Part shown: positions 54,669-62,791 of the stretch, in pieces
Numbering within the stretch: position 1 is the stretch's first letter
Layout: the number at the start of each line of letters is the position of its first letter
NCBI GenBank assembly: GCA_036267635.1
Contig: DATAVR010000024.1
Location: 1 to 64,000, forward strand
Length of the DNA stretch: 64,000 bases
Direction of reading: 5' to 3'
Source: JADGRB01 sp036267635
GTDB lineage: Bacteria; Myxococcota_A; Polyangia; Fen-1088
The notes under the pieces: model-generated
Seen by the model: the letters and a program-made list of their open reading frames with translations, nothing else
Database searches by the model: none
What the model was told of the DNA's origin: nothing
Position numbers and translations under genes: made by a program

Positions 54669-55651
54669 GCTACATGTCCGAAGCTGAAGTCAACGCACGC
54701 GCGATGGCCGAAGGTCCGGCCGAGCCGACCCCCTCGGTGTTCATCATGGGCGCAGGCGTGGTCGGCACCGCGCTGGCCGCCCGCCTGGTCCGCGTCGGCG
54801 TCCCGGTCATCGGGCTGCACGGCCGTCAGGTCGAGCTGACCGACGCCGCGCGGGCGCTCTCCGGCGTGGTCGGGTCGACCGGCGACATTCCGGACATCCT
54901 GTCGGAGTCCGAAGTCGTGATTATCTCCGTGCGCGACGATCGCGTCCCTGAGGTGGCCGAGCGCCTGGCCAAAGAGGGGCGGCTGCGCCGCGAGCAGATC
55001 CTGCTCCACACCTCGGGGGCCAACTCGGCCCGCACCATCTTGGCGGCCGCGGTGCCTTACGTGCGCGCGGTCGGCACGCTGCACCCGCTGGTCTCCTTCG
55101 CCGACGCCCGCGTCGCCATCGAGGGGCTGCGCGAGGTCGCCTTCGGGATCGAGGGGGACGAGCCGGCCCGCGCTGTCGCCAAGCGGCTCGTACGGGCGCT
55201 CGGCGCACGTGCGGTGATCTTGGAGGCCGAGAATCTGGCCCTCTACCACGCGGGCGCGGTGATGGCCTCGAACTACGTGGTGGCCATGGCCGACACGGCG
55301 CAATCGCTGCTCATCAAGGCGGGGGTCCCGGCCGATCAGGCCTTGCCGGTCCTCATCCCCTTGCTGAACAGCGTGGTCCAAAACCTGGCCCAGGTCGGGC
55401 TGCCCGGGGCGCTGACCGGACCGGTCGAGCGGGGCGACGTCGCCTCGGTCGAACGGCACCTGGGGACGCTGGCGGCGCGGGCCCCCGAGCTGCTCGAGCT
55501 CTACCGGCTGGTCGGCCGCGACGTGCTGCGGCTGGCGCGCGAGAAGTCGTCCAACCTGGATCCGAGCAGCGCCGCCCGCCTGGAGGCGCTGTTTTCGGGC
55601 GCCGCGTCGCCGCATCCGGGGAACAACGGTAGCGGTCGGCCCGGCGCCTAA
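54665..55651 (+). CDS. Rossmann-fold/DUF2520 oxidoreductase-like protein
   Basis: An N-terminal NAD(P)-binding fold (SVFIMGAGVVGTALAARLVRVG, glycine-rich) is followed by a helical C-terminal domain of the DUF2520 type (LYHAGAVMASNYVVAMADTAQ), similar to ketopantoate or pyrroline-5-carboxylate reductases. HTSGANSAR and GTLHPLVSFAD are family-specific. The substrate is unknown. Translational coupling to nadD is suggestive of a cofactor-related role but is not evidence for one. Confidence 0.88.
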   Translation: MSYMSEAEVNARAMAEGPAEPTPSVFIMGAGVVGTALAARLVRVGVPVIGLHGRQVELTDAARALSGVVGSTGDIPDILSESEVVIISVRDDRVPEVAERLAKEGRLRREQILLHTSGANSARTILAAAVPYVRAVGTLHPLVSFADARVAIEGLREVAFGIEGDEPARAVAKRLVRALGARAVILEAENLALYHAGAVMASNYVVAMADTAQSLLIKAGVPADQALPVLIPLLNSVVQNLAQVGLPGALTGPVERGDVASVERHLGTLAARAPELLELYRLVGRDVLRLAREKSSNLDPSSAARLEALFSGAASPHPGNNGSGRPGA

Positions 55652-55751
55652 ATCGCCGGCAGCAATACGAGGAGCCTGGCATTCGGGCGGGGTCTTCGCC
55701 TAATATCGGGTCCCGTTTCAACCGTTGCGCCGACGGCGCGGAGGCCTCCGA

Positions 55752-56300
55752 ATGCACAAGGGATTTGCGCTCCGAATTGGGACCGTCCTTGCCCTCACGA
55801 TCATGGCGTTCGCGCGTCCGAGCGCGGCCGCCAAGCCCGAGGACGTCTTCAAGGGGAAGATCATCATCACCAAGAATCGGCTGCCGATGCACTTCTCGTC
55901 GTCGGGCGGCTTCGTCAGCGCGCTGCAAAAAAACAAAATAGACAAGATCTGGCCGACCGAAGAAAAGGGTGACGACAAGGGGACCTGGGACCTCGAGTAC
56001 CTGGCCTTCTTCGCGCAGCCGCTCGACGACAGTGAGATCCAGGTGAAGTTCTTCGACATCACCCACGGCGACAAGAAGTACGTGGCGGGCGATCCGCAGT
56101 ACACGCGCGAGCGCGGCTCACGGATCTTCGGGTCGAGCATCCAGCTCGCCAAGCCGGATTTCGACGTGAACAAGCACTACATCATGACGATCGAGTCGAA
56201 GGGGCGCGTCATCGCCACGACGAATTTTTGGTTGCGCGGCAAGGGCGCCAATTACAGCGGCAAGGTCGAATTCTCCGACGCGGACACGCGCGCCAAGTAG
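55752..56300 (+). CDS. Small secreted protein of unknown function
   Basis: A signal peptide (ALRIGTVLALTIMAFARPSAAA) and a mature ~155-residue beta-rich domain (GKIIITKNRLPMHFSS; LEYLAFFAQPLDDSEIQVKFFDIT; HYIMTIESKGRVIATTNFWLRG). ATG 55752 has a GGAGG site; a TAATAT box (55701-55706) is a possible -10. I recognise no family. It is followed 22 bp later by the HEAT-repeat gene and probably begins that envelope-protein cluster. Confidence 0.75.
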   Translation: MHKGFALRIGTVLALTIMAFARPSAAAKPEDVFKGKIIITKNRLPMHFSSSGGFVSALQKNKIDKIWPTEEKGDDKGTWDLEYLAFFAQPLDDSEIQVKFFDITHGDKKYVAGDPQYTRERGSRIFGSSIQLAKPDFDVNKHYIMTIESKGRVIATTNFWLRGKGANYSGKVEFSDADTRAK

Positions 56301-56322
56301 AAAAAGTGAACCGGTTCTCTCT

Positions 56323-57210
56323 TTGAAACGCGCAGGATTTATCCTCGCGCTGGTGGTGGCGACGGGTGGTGTCGCGCGGGCGGCCGCGTCCGAGGCCGAG
56401 GGCGCGCCGCGCGCCACGCGTAAGAACAAGCCGGCGGCCAAAGGGGCGTCGTCGGCCGCGCCGTCGATGCCGGCCGCCCGGCTGGAGACGCTGCGGCTGG
56501 CGCTGGTGGGCGCCGACGACGCGGCTGCGGTCGAAGCGGCCGGGGCGCTGGGAGAATCGGGAACGCCCAGCGCGGCCGAGCCGCTCTGCGAAGTGCTGGC
56601 CGCGGGCGCGGCGCCGGATCGCCTGCAGGCGGTGCTCGACGCGCTCGGCAAGCTGGGCGCCGCGCACGCGTTGCCCGCCGACCAGACGGTGCTCGAGGCG
56701 CTGACGTTGTATTCGGGCCACCGCGCCATCGACGTGCGTCGCCGCGCCGTCAAGGCGCTCGGCGCCGTCAACGACCCGCGCGCGACGCCGCCGCTGCTAG
56801 AGCGGCTGGGCGACGCGGTCCCCGAGGTGCGCGCGGCGGCCGCCGAGGCGCTGGCCGCTCGCCACGAGAGCAAGGCCTCGCGGCGGATGTTCGCGCTCCT
56901 CGCCATGGGTGACGCGGGGGTGGCGGGACCGCTCGCCACCCTGGCCACCCCCGACATGATTCCGCGCATCGCCGAGCTGACCGGGACCATCGACGACGCG
57001 GTCATCGCTGACGCGCTCGGCGACTACGTCAAGCGCGCCGACGTCCCTGACAAGCTTCGCGTCGACGTCCTGCGCACGCTCGGGAATCTCTCCGGCGCGG
57101 TGGCCACCACGGCGCTGGTCGAGTACATCGCCTCGGTCCCGGCCAAAGAGGATCGCGCCTCCAAGAAAGAGGCCCAGAAGCTGCTCGACCAGCGGGGGAC
57201 CTCGCAATGA
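56323..57210 (+). CDS. Secreted HEAT-repeat protein
   Basis: Starts at TTG 56323 with a signal peptide (FILALVVATGGVARAAA). A Lys/Ala linker leads into HEAT-type helical repeats (AVEAAGALGESGTPSAAEPL; DVRRRAVKALGAVNDPRATP; EVRAAAAEALAARHESKA), a scaffold for protein contacts in the periplasm. It overlaps the next gene by 4 bp (ATGA), and both carry HEAT repeats, so they likely function together. Confidence 0.82.
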   Translation: MKRAGFILALVVATGGVARAAASEAEGAPRATRKNKPAAKGASSAAPSMPAARLETLRLALVGADDAAAVEAAGALGESGTPSAAEPLCEVLAAGAAPDRLQAVLDALGKLGAAHALPADQTVLEALTLYSGHRAIDVRRRAVKALGAVNDPRATPPLLERLGDAVPEVRAAAAEALAARHESKASRRMFALLAMGDAGVAGPLATLATPDMIPRIAELTGTIDDAVIADALGDYVKRADVPDKLRVDVLRTLGNLSGAVATTALVEYIASVPAKEDRASKKEAQKLLDQRGTSQ

Positions 57211-59051
57211 CCGCGCCTGCGGGGCGGCTGTCGCCGCCGAGGGCCTCGGCGCTCGCGCTGGCGACACTGGCGCTGGTGATGTCCGCCTGCGCGACCAGCC
57301 CGTACCAACGGGCCGGCAACGCAGACGATGTGGCGGGCGCGGTGGCGCGCGCGCACCCGCCCGTCGCGACGACGCGCAGCCTGGCGTTTCTCGTGCTCGG
57401 AGGCGCGTCCGGACCGCGCCTCGCGGAGTACGATCTCGCCGCCTCGCGCGTCGTCTGGACGCAGCCGACCGACGTCACGACGCGGGTCGAGGTGGGCACC
57501 ACCGTGATCGTGCACGGCGACAAGGGGACCACGCCCAACGGCGAGATGGTCGGGCGCGACCTGGCAACGGGCGCGGCGCTCTGGCGGCACGCTTTCCCCT
57601 CGGCCGAGCATCTCTACGGCTACGCCATCGACGGCGACACGCTGTTCGTCGTGACCCGCTCGTCCACCACGCAGAGCAAGCAGCTCGGGATCCTCGCCGC
57701 CTACGACGGGCGCACCGGTGTGCTTCGCTGGCAGGCGACGCTCCCCTCGGCGCGGGTCGCCGGCCCGGCGGCGCGCGGGGGGCTGGTCGCGGTGCCGCTG
57801 GAGTCGCAATACGTGCTGCTCTTCGACGGCGCCACCGGGCTCGAGCTCGGGCAGGTCCTCTCGACGGAGGAGGCGGCGACCTTCGTGCGCGCCCTGCCGG
57901 AAGGGATGTTTTACGGATCGCGCGGGCTCTTCCTGCTCGGGCGCGACACCGCGCGCGGCTCGCGCCACGCGCCGGGGTACCTCTCGGCGCAGCTGCCGGC
58001 CTTCGTGCGGCCGACCTACTTCTACGATCTCTATCACCCCGAGCAGAGCGAATATTCGGCGCTCGACCGCAACCGGCTGCTCTGGCGGGTGGTCGTCGAC
58101 GCCGGCCACCCGCAGTTCCGCGACGGCCTCGCCTTCGTGCACGACTACCGTTTCTTCTTCGCCTTCGACGCCGCCTCCGCCGCGCTCCGCTGGGCCTACG
58201 TCAGCCCCGACGACGCGGTCGGCTCGGCCGACACCGGCCGCTCCATCCTCTTCGTCACCGCCAGCGGCGAGATCGGCGCGCTCGATCCGATCACCGGCGC
58301 GCGCACCTACCAGGCACAGCTCCCTGGCGAGGTGGTGCGGGGCGCCAGCTTCGACGCGGAGGGGTTCGCGCCCCCGGCCGGCGCCGGCGCCAGCACGCCC
58401 CCCGATCTGCTCGGCGCGCTGACGGCGATCATCGCCGATCCCGATCAGCGTTTTCCGGCGCTCAAGCTGTTCGCCATCGAAGAGCTGGGGCGGCAGCCGG
58501 GGCGCGAAGTGACCGCCAAGCTGATCGAGATCCTGCGGACCGAGAAGACCGCGCCGCTCGCCCTGCAGAAGGCGGGTGAGATGCTGGTCGCCCGGCGCGA
58601 CGCCGGCGCGCTCGATCTGTTGACCGCGGCGCTGCGCGCGCACGCCGACTACTGCGAGAAGCGCTCGGCGCCGCCCGTGGAGGTCCTGGCGCGCGCCATC
58701 GGCGCGCTCGGACCGCTCGGCCGGGCGGTGGCCCCCGACCTCGACGCACACCTCCGGCTGCCCGAGACGTCGCCGGCCGCAGCGGCGGAGATCGCGCGCG
58801 CGCTCGTGCAGATCGGCGCCGGCGAGTCGGTGCCGGCGCTGCGCGACTTTCTGACCATGTACCGCGCCGACGCGGTCTACGAGCGCGATCCGACCGCGCT
58901 GGTCGCGGCGGCCGAGGCGCTGCTCAAGCTGGGCGGCTCGAGCGATCGCCAGCTGCTCTTGTTCCTGGCCGAGGAGCCGCACACCGCCGCCGGCCTCCGC
59001 GCGCACCTCTCCCGTGCGCTCGGCGAGACCGCGACGGCGGCCAAGGAGTGA
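57207..59051 (+). CDS. Lipoprotein with PQQ-like beta-propeller and HEAT repeats
   Basis: Signal peptide with lipobox MSAC (LALVMSACATSP). Residues about 60-370 are PQQ/WD-like propeller blades (ILAAYDGRTGVLRWQATLP; LGRDTARGSRHAPGY; EIGALDPITGARTYQAQLPG). Residues about 385-600 are HEAT repeats (FPALKLFAIEELGRQPGREV; ADAVYERDPTALVAAAEALL). The design resembles assembly scaffolds such as BamB, but no homology is claimed. It is translationally coupled to both neighbours. Confidence 0.82.
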   Translation: MTAPAGRLSPPRASALALATLALVMSACATSPYQRAGNADDVAGAVARAHPPVATTRSLAFLVLGGASGPRLAEYDLAASRVVWTQPTDVTTRVEVGTTVIVHGDKGTTPNGEMVGRDLATGAALWRHAFPSAEHLYGYAIDGDTLFVVTRSSTTQSKQLGILAAYDGRTGVLRWQATLPSARVAGPAARGGLVAVPLESQYVLLFDGATGLELGQVLSTEEAATFVRALPEGMFYGSRGLFLLGRDTARGSRHAPGYLSAQLPAFVRPTYFYDLYHPEQSEYSALDRNRLLWRVVVDAGHPQFRDGLAFVHDYRFFFAFDAASAALRWAYVSPDDAVGSADTGRSILFVTASGEIGALDPITGARTYQAQLPGEVVRGASFDAEGFAPPAGAGASTPPDLLGALTAIIADPDQRFPALKLFAIEELGRQPGREVTAKLIEILRTEKTAPLALQKAGEMLVARRDAGALDLLTAALRAHADYCEKRSAPPVEVLARAIGALGPLGRAVAPDLDAHLRLPETSPAAAAEIARALVQIGAGESVPALRDFLTMYRADAVYERDPTALVAAAEALLKLGGSSDRQLLLFLAEEPHTAAGLRAHLSRALGETATAAKE

Positions 59052-59371
59052 GGGTCAACGTGGTCGTCTGCCGCGGCCCGGTCTGCGGTGACAAGCGGGG
59101 CTCGGCCGCGCTCGCCGAACACCTGACCGCCACCGTCGCCGCACGCGGGCTGCAGGATCGCGTGCAGGTCAGCGAGGAGATCTGCCTCGGTCACTGCCTG
59201 CGCGGCCCCAACGTGCTGGTCTGCGACGCCGATGACCCCGAGGGTCTCGCCTCGGCGCACGCCGTCCTCTACAACCGGATGACGGTGGCCGATCTGGACC
59301 GGGTCGTCGAGCGCCACCTGGTCGGCGGCATCGCCGTTCGCGCGCTGACCAACCTGCCGCCCGTCCGCTAG
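59048..59371 (+). CDS. Thioredoxin-like [2Fe-2S] ferredoxin
   Basis: A 107-aa protein starting at GTG inside the preceding stop (GTGA). Four cysteines in the thioredoxin-like ferredoxin spacing (C8 and C13 in VVCRGPVCGDK; the second pair in EEICLGHCLRGPNV) should hold a [2Fe-2S] cluster. Unlike NuoE it is a single domain. It lies 15 bp before the cysteine desulfurase-MnmA fusion and is surely cotranscribed, which suggests a redox or cluster/sulfur role for that enzyme; this is inference. Confidence 0.88.
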   Translation: MRVNVVVCRGPVCGDKRGSAALAEHLTATVAARGLQDRVQVSEEICLGHCLRGPNVLVCDADDPEGLASAHAVLYNRMTVADLDRVVERHLVGGIAVRALTNLPPVR

Positions 59372-59386
59372 AATCGAGCCGCTTCG

Positions 59387-61633
59387 ATGGCCATCTACCT
59401 CGACCACAACGCCACGACGCCGCTCGGCCCGGAGGTCCTCGGGGCCATGGCGGCGGCGCTGCGCGACCTGTCGGGAAACCCCTCCAGCCCGCACGCGGCG
59501 GGACGCGCGGCGCGCGCGGCGATCGAGCGGGCACGGGCAGAGGTCGCGGCGCTCATCGGCGCGACGGCGGAGGAGATCGTGTTCACCTCGGGCGGGACCG
59601 AGGGAAACGCCCTGGCGATCCGTGGCCTCCTGCGCGGGGCGCGGGCGCGCCGCGGCCACGCCCGGCCTCACGTGGTGTCGTCGCCGATCGAGCACCCCTC
59701 CGTGCTGGGCCTGCTCGCCGACGTCGACGTCGAGCTCACGCTGCTTCCGGTGGGCGGCGACGGGACGATCGATCCCACGGCATTGCGCGCGGCGCTGCGG
59801 CCCGAGACCGTGCTGGTCACCCTGGCGCTCGCCAACCACGAGCTCGGGAACGTTTGCGACGTCGCCACGCTGGCGGCGATCGCCCACGAGGGGGGCGCGC
59901 TCTTCCATGCCGACGCCGTCCAGGCGGCAGGCAAGGTCCCGGTCGACGTCGGCGCGCTCGCCGTCGATGCGCTGACGATCTCGGCGCACAAGATTCACGG
60001 CCCGAAAGGGGTCGGCGCGATCTTCCTGCGGCGGACGGCGCCGTTCGAGCCATCCAGCCAGGGCGGTCACCAGGAACGCGAGCGGCGGGCCGGCACCGAG
60101 AACGTCGCCGGCATCGTCGGGTTCGGGGTGGCGGCGCGGCTCGCCCGCGCGGAGCTCGCCGAGACGTCGACGCGGATCGCGACGCTGCGGGAGCGCCTCG
60201 AGCGGCGGCTCCTGACGATTGATGGCGCGCGCCGGCACGGCCACCCGACGCGCGGGCTCCCTGGCACCCTCAACATCGGCTTTCTCGGCGCGCCTGGACA
60301 GCTGGTCGCGGCAGCGCTCGATCTGGAGGGGGTCGCAGTCTCGACCGGCGCCGCGTGCACCTCTGGATCCCTCGACCCCTCACCGGTGCTGCTCGCGCTC
60401 GGGCTCTCCCGCGATGACGCCGCCTGCGCGCTCCGCTTCGGCCTCGGGCGCGGCACCACCGCCGAGGAGATCGATCGGGTCGCGGCGCTCACCGCCGAGA
60501 TCGTCGCGCGGGTGCGACGGCGCGGTCAGGGGGACGTCGTCGTCACCAGCGCCGCCCGCGAGCGGATCCTCATCGCCATGTCGGGGGGGGTCGACTCGTC
60601 GACGGCGGCGGCGGTGCTGGTCGACGCGGGCTATGACGTCGTCGGCGTCACCCTGCGGCTCTACGACGCGAGCGGGACCGCGGCCAGCATCGGGGGCCGC
60701 TGCTGCGGTCCGCGCGACATCGAGGACGCGCGCGCGACGGCCGCCCACCTCGGCATCCCCCACCACGTGATCGACGAGAGCGCCGCCTTCTCCGCGGCGG
60801 TGATCGACGACTTCGTGGCCGAGTACCGGGCCGGTCGAACGCCCAACCCGTGTGTGCGCTGCAACGAGCGGATCAAGTTCGGACCGTTGTTGGCGTTCGC
60901 CGACGCCGTCGGCGCGGGCCTGCTGGCGACGGGACACTACGCGCGGCTGTCACGCGGCGGCGACGGCGTGGGCGTGGCGCTCGCCCGGGCGCGCGACGCC
61001 GACAAGGACCAGTCGTATTTTCTCTTCGGGCTGCGGCCGGAGGTCCTGGCGCGGGTTCGGTTCCCGCTCGGCGACCTCGACAAGGACGAGGTGCGCGCGC
61101 GGGCGCGGCAGCGCGGCCTGCCCAACGCCGACAAGCCCGACTCGCAGCAGATCTGCTTCATCCCCGACGGTGACCACGTGGCCTTCGTCACCGCCCGCGG
61201 CGGGGCGGGCCCGGCCGGGGCGATCGTCGACGACGCGACCGGCGTGCCGCTCGGCGCACACGCCGGGACGCACGGGTTCACCGTCGGTCAGCGGCGCGGC
61301 CTTCCGGCGGTGGGCGAGCGACGGTTCGTGCTCCGGATCGACGCGGCGACCGGCGAGGTGCGGGTCGGCCCGCGCGAGCGGCTCGGCCGCGACCGCCTGC
61401 GCGTCTCCGACGTCCGCTGGCTCGACCCGCGCGCGTCGGGCACGTCTCGGCGCTGTGGGGTGCAGATCCGCCACCACGCGGCGGCGGCCCCTGCCTGGAT
61501 CGAGCCGACCGACGATGGCGCGACTCTGGTGCGGCTCGATCAGCCGGCGTTCGGAGTGGCGCCGGGACAGGCGGCCGTCTTTTACGACGGGGACGATCGG
61601 GTGCTGGGCGGCGGGTGGATCGAGGCGGGCTGA
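59387..61633 (+). CDS. Fused cysteine desulfurase (IscS/NifS-type) and tRNA 2-thiouridylase MnmA
   Basis: One uninterrupted 748-codon frame. Residues 1-380 are a class V aminotransferase-fold desulfurase: LDHNATTPL, the PLP lysine K202 in SAHKIHGPKGVG, HADAVQAAGK, and the sulfur-carrying C324 in STGAACTSGSLDPS. Residues about 390-748 are MnmA: P-loop SGGVDSS (399-405), nucleophile C489 in TPNPCVRCN and the second catalytic C590 in QQICFIPDGDHVAF. Sulfur could pass from cysteine to tRNA U34 (s2U of Glu, Lys, Gln tRNAs) within one chain without TusA-E. No frameshift joint is visible at the linker (about 380-392). Confidence 0.93.
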   Translation: MAIYLDHNATTPLGPEVLGAMAAALRDLSGNPSSPHAAGRAARAAIERARAEVAALIGATAEEIVFTSGGTEGNALAIRGLLRGARARRGHARPHVVSSPIEHPSVLGLLADVDVELTLLPVGGDGTIDPTALRAALRPETVLVTLALANHELGNVCDVATLAAIAHEGGALFHADAVQAAGKVPVDVGALAVDALTISAHKIHGPKGVGAIFLRRTAPFEPSSQGGHQERERRAGTENVAGIVGFGVAARLARAELAETSTRIATLRERLERRLLTIDGARRHGHPTRGLPGTLNIGFLGAPGQLVAAALDLEGVAVSTGAACTSGSLDPSPVLLALGLSRDDAACALRFGLGRGTTAEEIDRVAALTAEIVARVRRRGQGDVVVTSAARERILIAMSGGVDSSTAAAVLVDAGYDVVGVTLRLYDASGTAASIGGRCCGPRDIEDARATAAHLGIPHHVIDESAAFSAAVIDDFVAEYRAGRTPNPCVRCNERIKFGPLLAFADAVGAGLLATGHYARLSRGGDGVGVALARARDADKDQSYFLFGLRPEVLARVRFPLGDLDKDEVRARARQRGLPNADKPDSQQICFIPDGDHVAFVTARGGAGPAGAIVDDATGVPLGAHAGTHGFTVGQRRGLPAVGERRFVLRIDAATGEVRVGPRERLGRDRLRVSDVRWLDPRASGTSRRCGVQIRHHAAAAPAWIEPTDDGATLVRLDQPAFGVAPGQAAVFYDGDDRVLGGGWIEAG

Positions 61634-61639
61634 GCGCGC

Positions 61640-62053
61640 TCAGCGAGCGCCGGAGATCGCCGCGACGACGTCTTCGGGACGGGTGTTGCGATCCCGCTCG
61701 CGGACGGCGTCGACCGCCGCTTGCAGCTCACCCTTGTCGAGGAAGATCCCCTGGCAGCGGCCGCAGTAGTCGACGTGGACGGTCCCCAGCATCACCTCGG
61801 CCAGGCTGCCCGGGCAGACGGGGCAGGGGGCGATCGATTCAGTCGGGATGGGCGGCGGGCCAGCCTTGCCGGTGAGCAGGCCCCGCAGCCGCGCCAACTC
61901 CGCCTCGGGCAGCTTGGCCGCGCGGCTGATCTCGCCGCGGTCCAACCAGAGGCCGCCGCACTTGGGGCAGAGGTCGACCTCGAGCCCCTGGAAGAGCGCC
62001 TTGTCCAGGATGGAGTTGCATTTCACGCAGCAGATGTTGGTTGCGTCCGGCAT
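61640..62053 (-). CDS. Protein with two zf-TFIIB-type zinc ribbons
   Basis: The 137-residue protein begins MPDATNICCVKCNSILDKAL. Two repeats follow the zf-TFIIB pattern: CVKC to LCPKCGGLWLDRGE and CPVC to YCGRCQGIFLDKGE. These small zinc-ribbon proteins are widespread and mostly uncharacterised; a nucleic-acid role is assumed. ATG 62053 was chosen; further upstream codons would overlap rnc on the other strand. It converges on the desulfurase-MnmA gene with 6 bp between stops. Confidence 0.85.
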   Translation of the reverse strand: MPDATNICCVKCNSILDKALFQGLEVDLCPKCGGLWLDRGEISRAAKLPEAELARLRGLLTGKAGPPPIPTESIAPCPVCPGSLAEVMLGTVHVDYCGRCQGIFLDKGELQAAVDAVRERDRNTRPEDVVAAISGAR

Positions 62054-62074
62054 GGGCGAGATACTAGCAGTCCT

Positions 62075-62791
62075 ATGAGCGGCACGGAACCATCGACCGA
62101 GGCGGGCTTGCCGGCACTGGAGGCGCGCCTCGGCTACGCCTTCCGCGACCGCGGCTTGGCCGAGACGGCGCTGACGCACACCTCGTGGCTCAACGAGGCG
62201 GCGGCGCCCGGACGCGCCGACAACGAGCGGCTCGAGTTTTTGGGCGACGCCGTGCTGGCGCTGGTGGTGAGCGATCTCCTGATGCGCCACCTTCCCGCCA
62301 GCGCCGAGGGTGATCTGACGCGCGCGCGGGCGGCGCTGGTCAGCGAAGGGGGGCTGGCCCGGGCGGCCGCCACGCTGGAGCTCGGGCGGTTCATCTTCGT
62401 CGGCCGCGGCGAGGAGCGGACCGGCGGGCGTGCGCGCCCGTCGATCCTGGCCGACGCGCTGGAGGCGATCATGGGGGCCATCTATCTCGACGGCGGGCTC
62501 GAGGCGGTGGCGGCGGTGGCGGCGCGGCTCTTTCAACCGGAGCTGGCGGACGTCGAGCTGCACGCGCGGCTCGACTACAAGTCGCGCCTGCAGGAGCGCG
62601 CCCAGGCCCTCTGGCAAGCGGCGCCCGTCTATCAGGTGGTCGGCGAGAGCGGCCCCGACCACGACAAGCGGTTCGAGGTGGCGCTGTCGTTCGCCGGCCG
62701 CGAGTGGGCGCGTGCCAGCGGACGGTCGAAGAAGGAGGCCGAGCAGAGCGCGGCGGCGGCGGCGCTCGACACGCTGGAACGGGAGCCATGA
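62075..62791 (+). CDS. rnc: Ribonuclease III
   Basis: Cuts double-stranded RNA in rRNA processing and decay. The catalytic signature is NERLEFLGDAVLAL, with the second acidic cluster DALEAIMGAIYLDGG. A C-terminal dsRBD follows (DYKSRLQERAQAL; KRFEVALSFAGREWARASG; SKKEAEQSAAAAAL). At 238 aa it is standard. The ATG at 62075 is the sensible start. The next gene begins within its stop codon (ATGA). Confidence 0.96.
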   Translation: MSGTEPSTEAGLPALEARLGYAFRDRGLAETALTHTSWLNEAAAPGRADNERLEFLGDAVLALVVSDLLMRHLPASAEGDLTRARAALVSEGGLARAAATLELGRFIFVGRGEERTGGRARPSILADALEAIMGAIYLDGGLEAVAAVAARLFQPELADVELHARLDYKSRLQERAQALWQAAPVYQVVGESGPDHDKRFEVALSFAGREWARASGRSKKEAEQSAAAAALDTLEREP

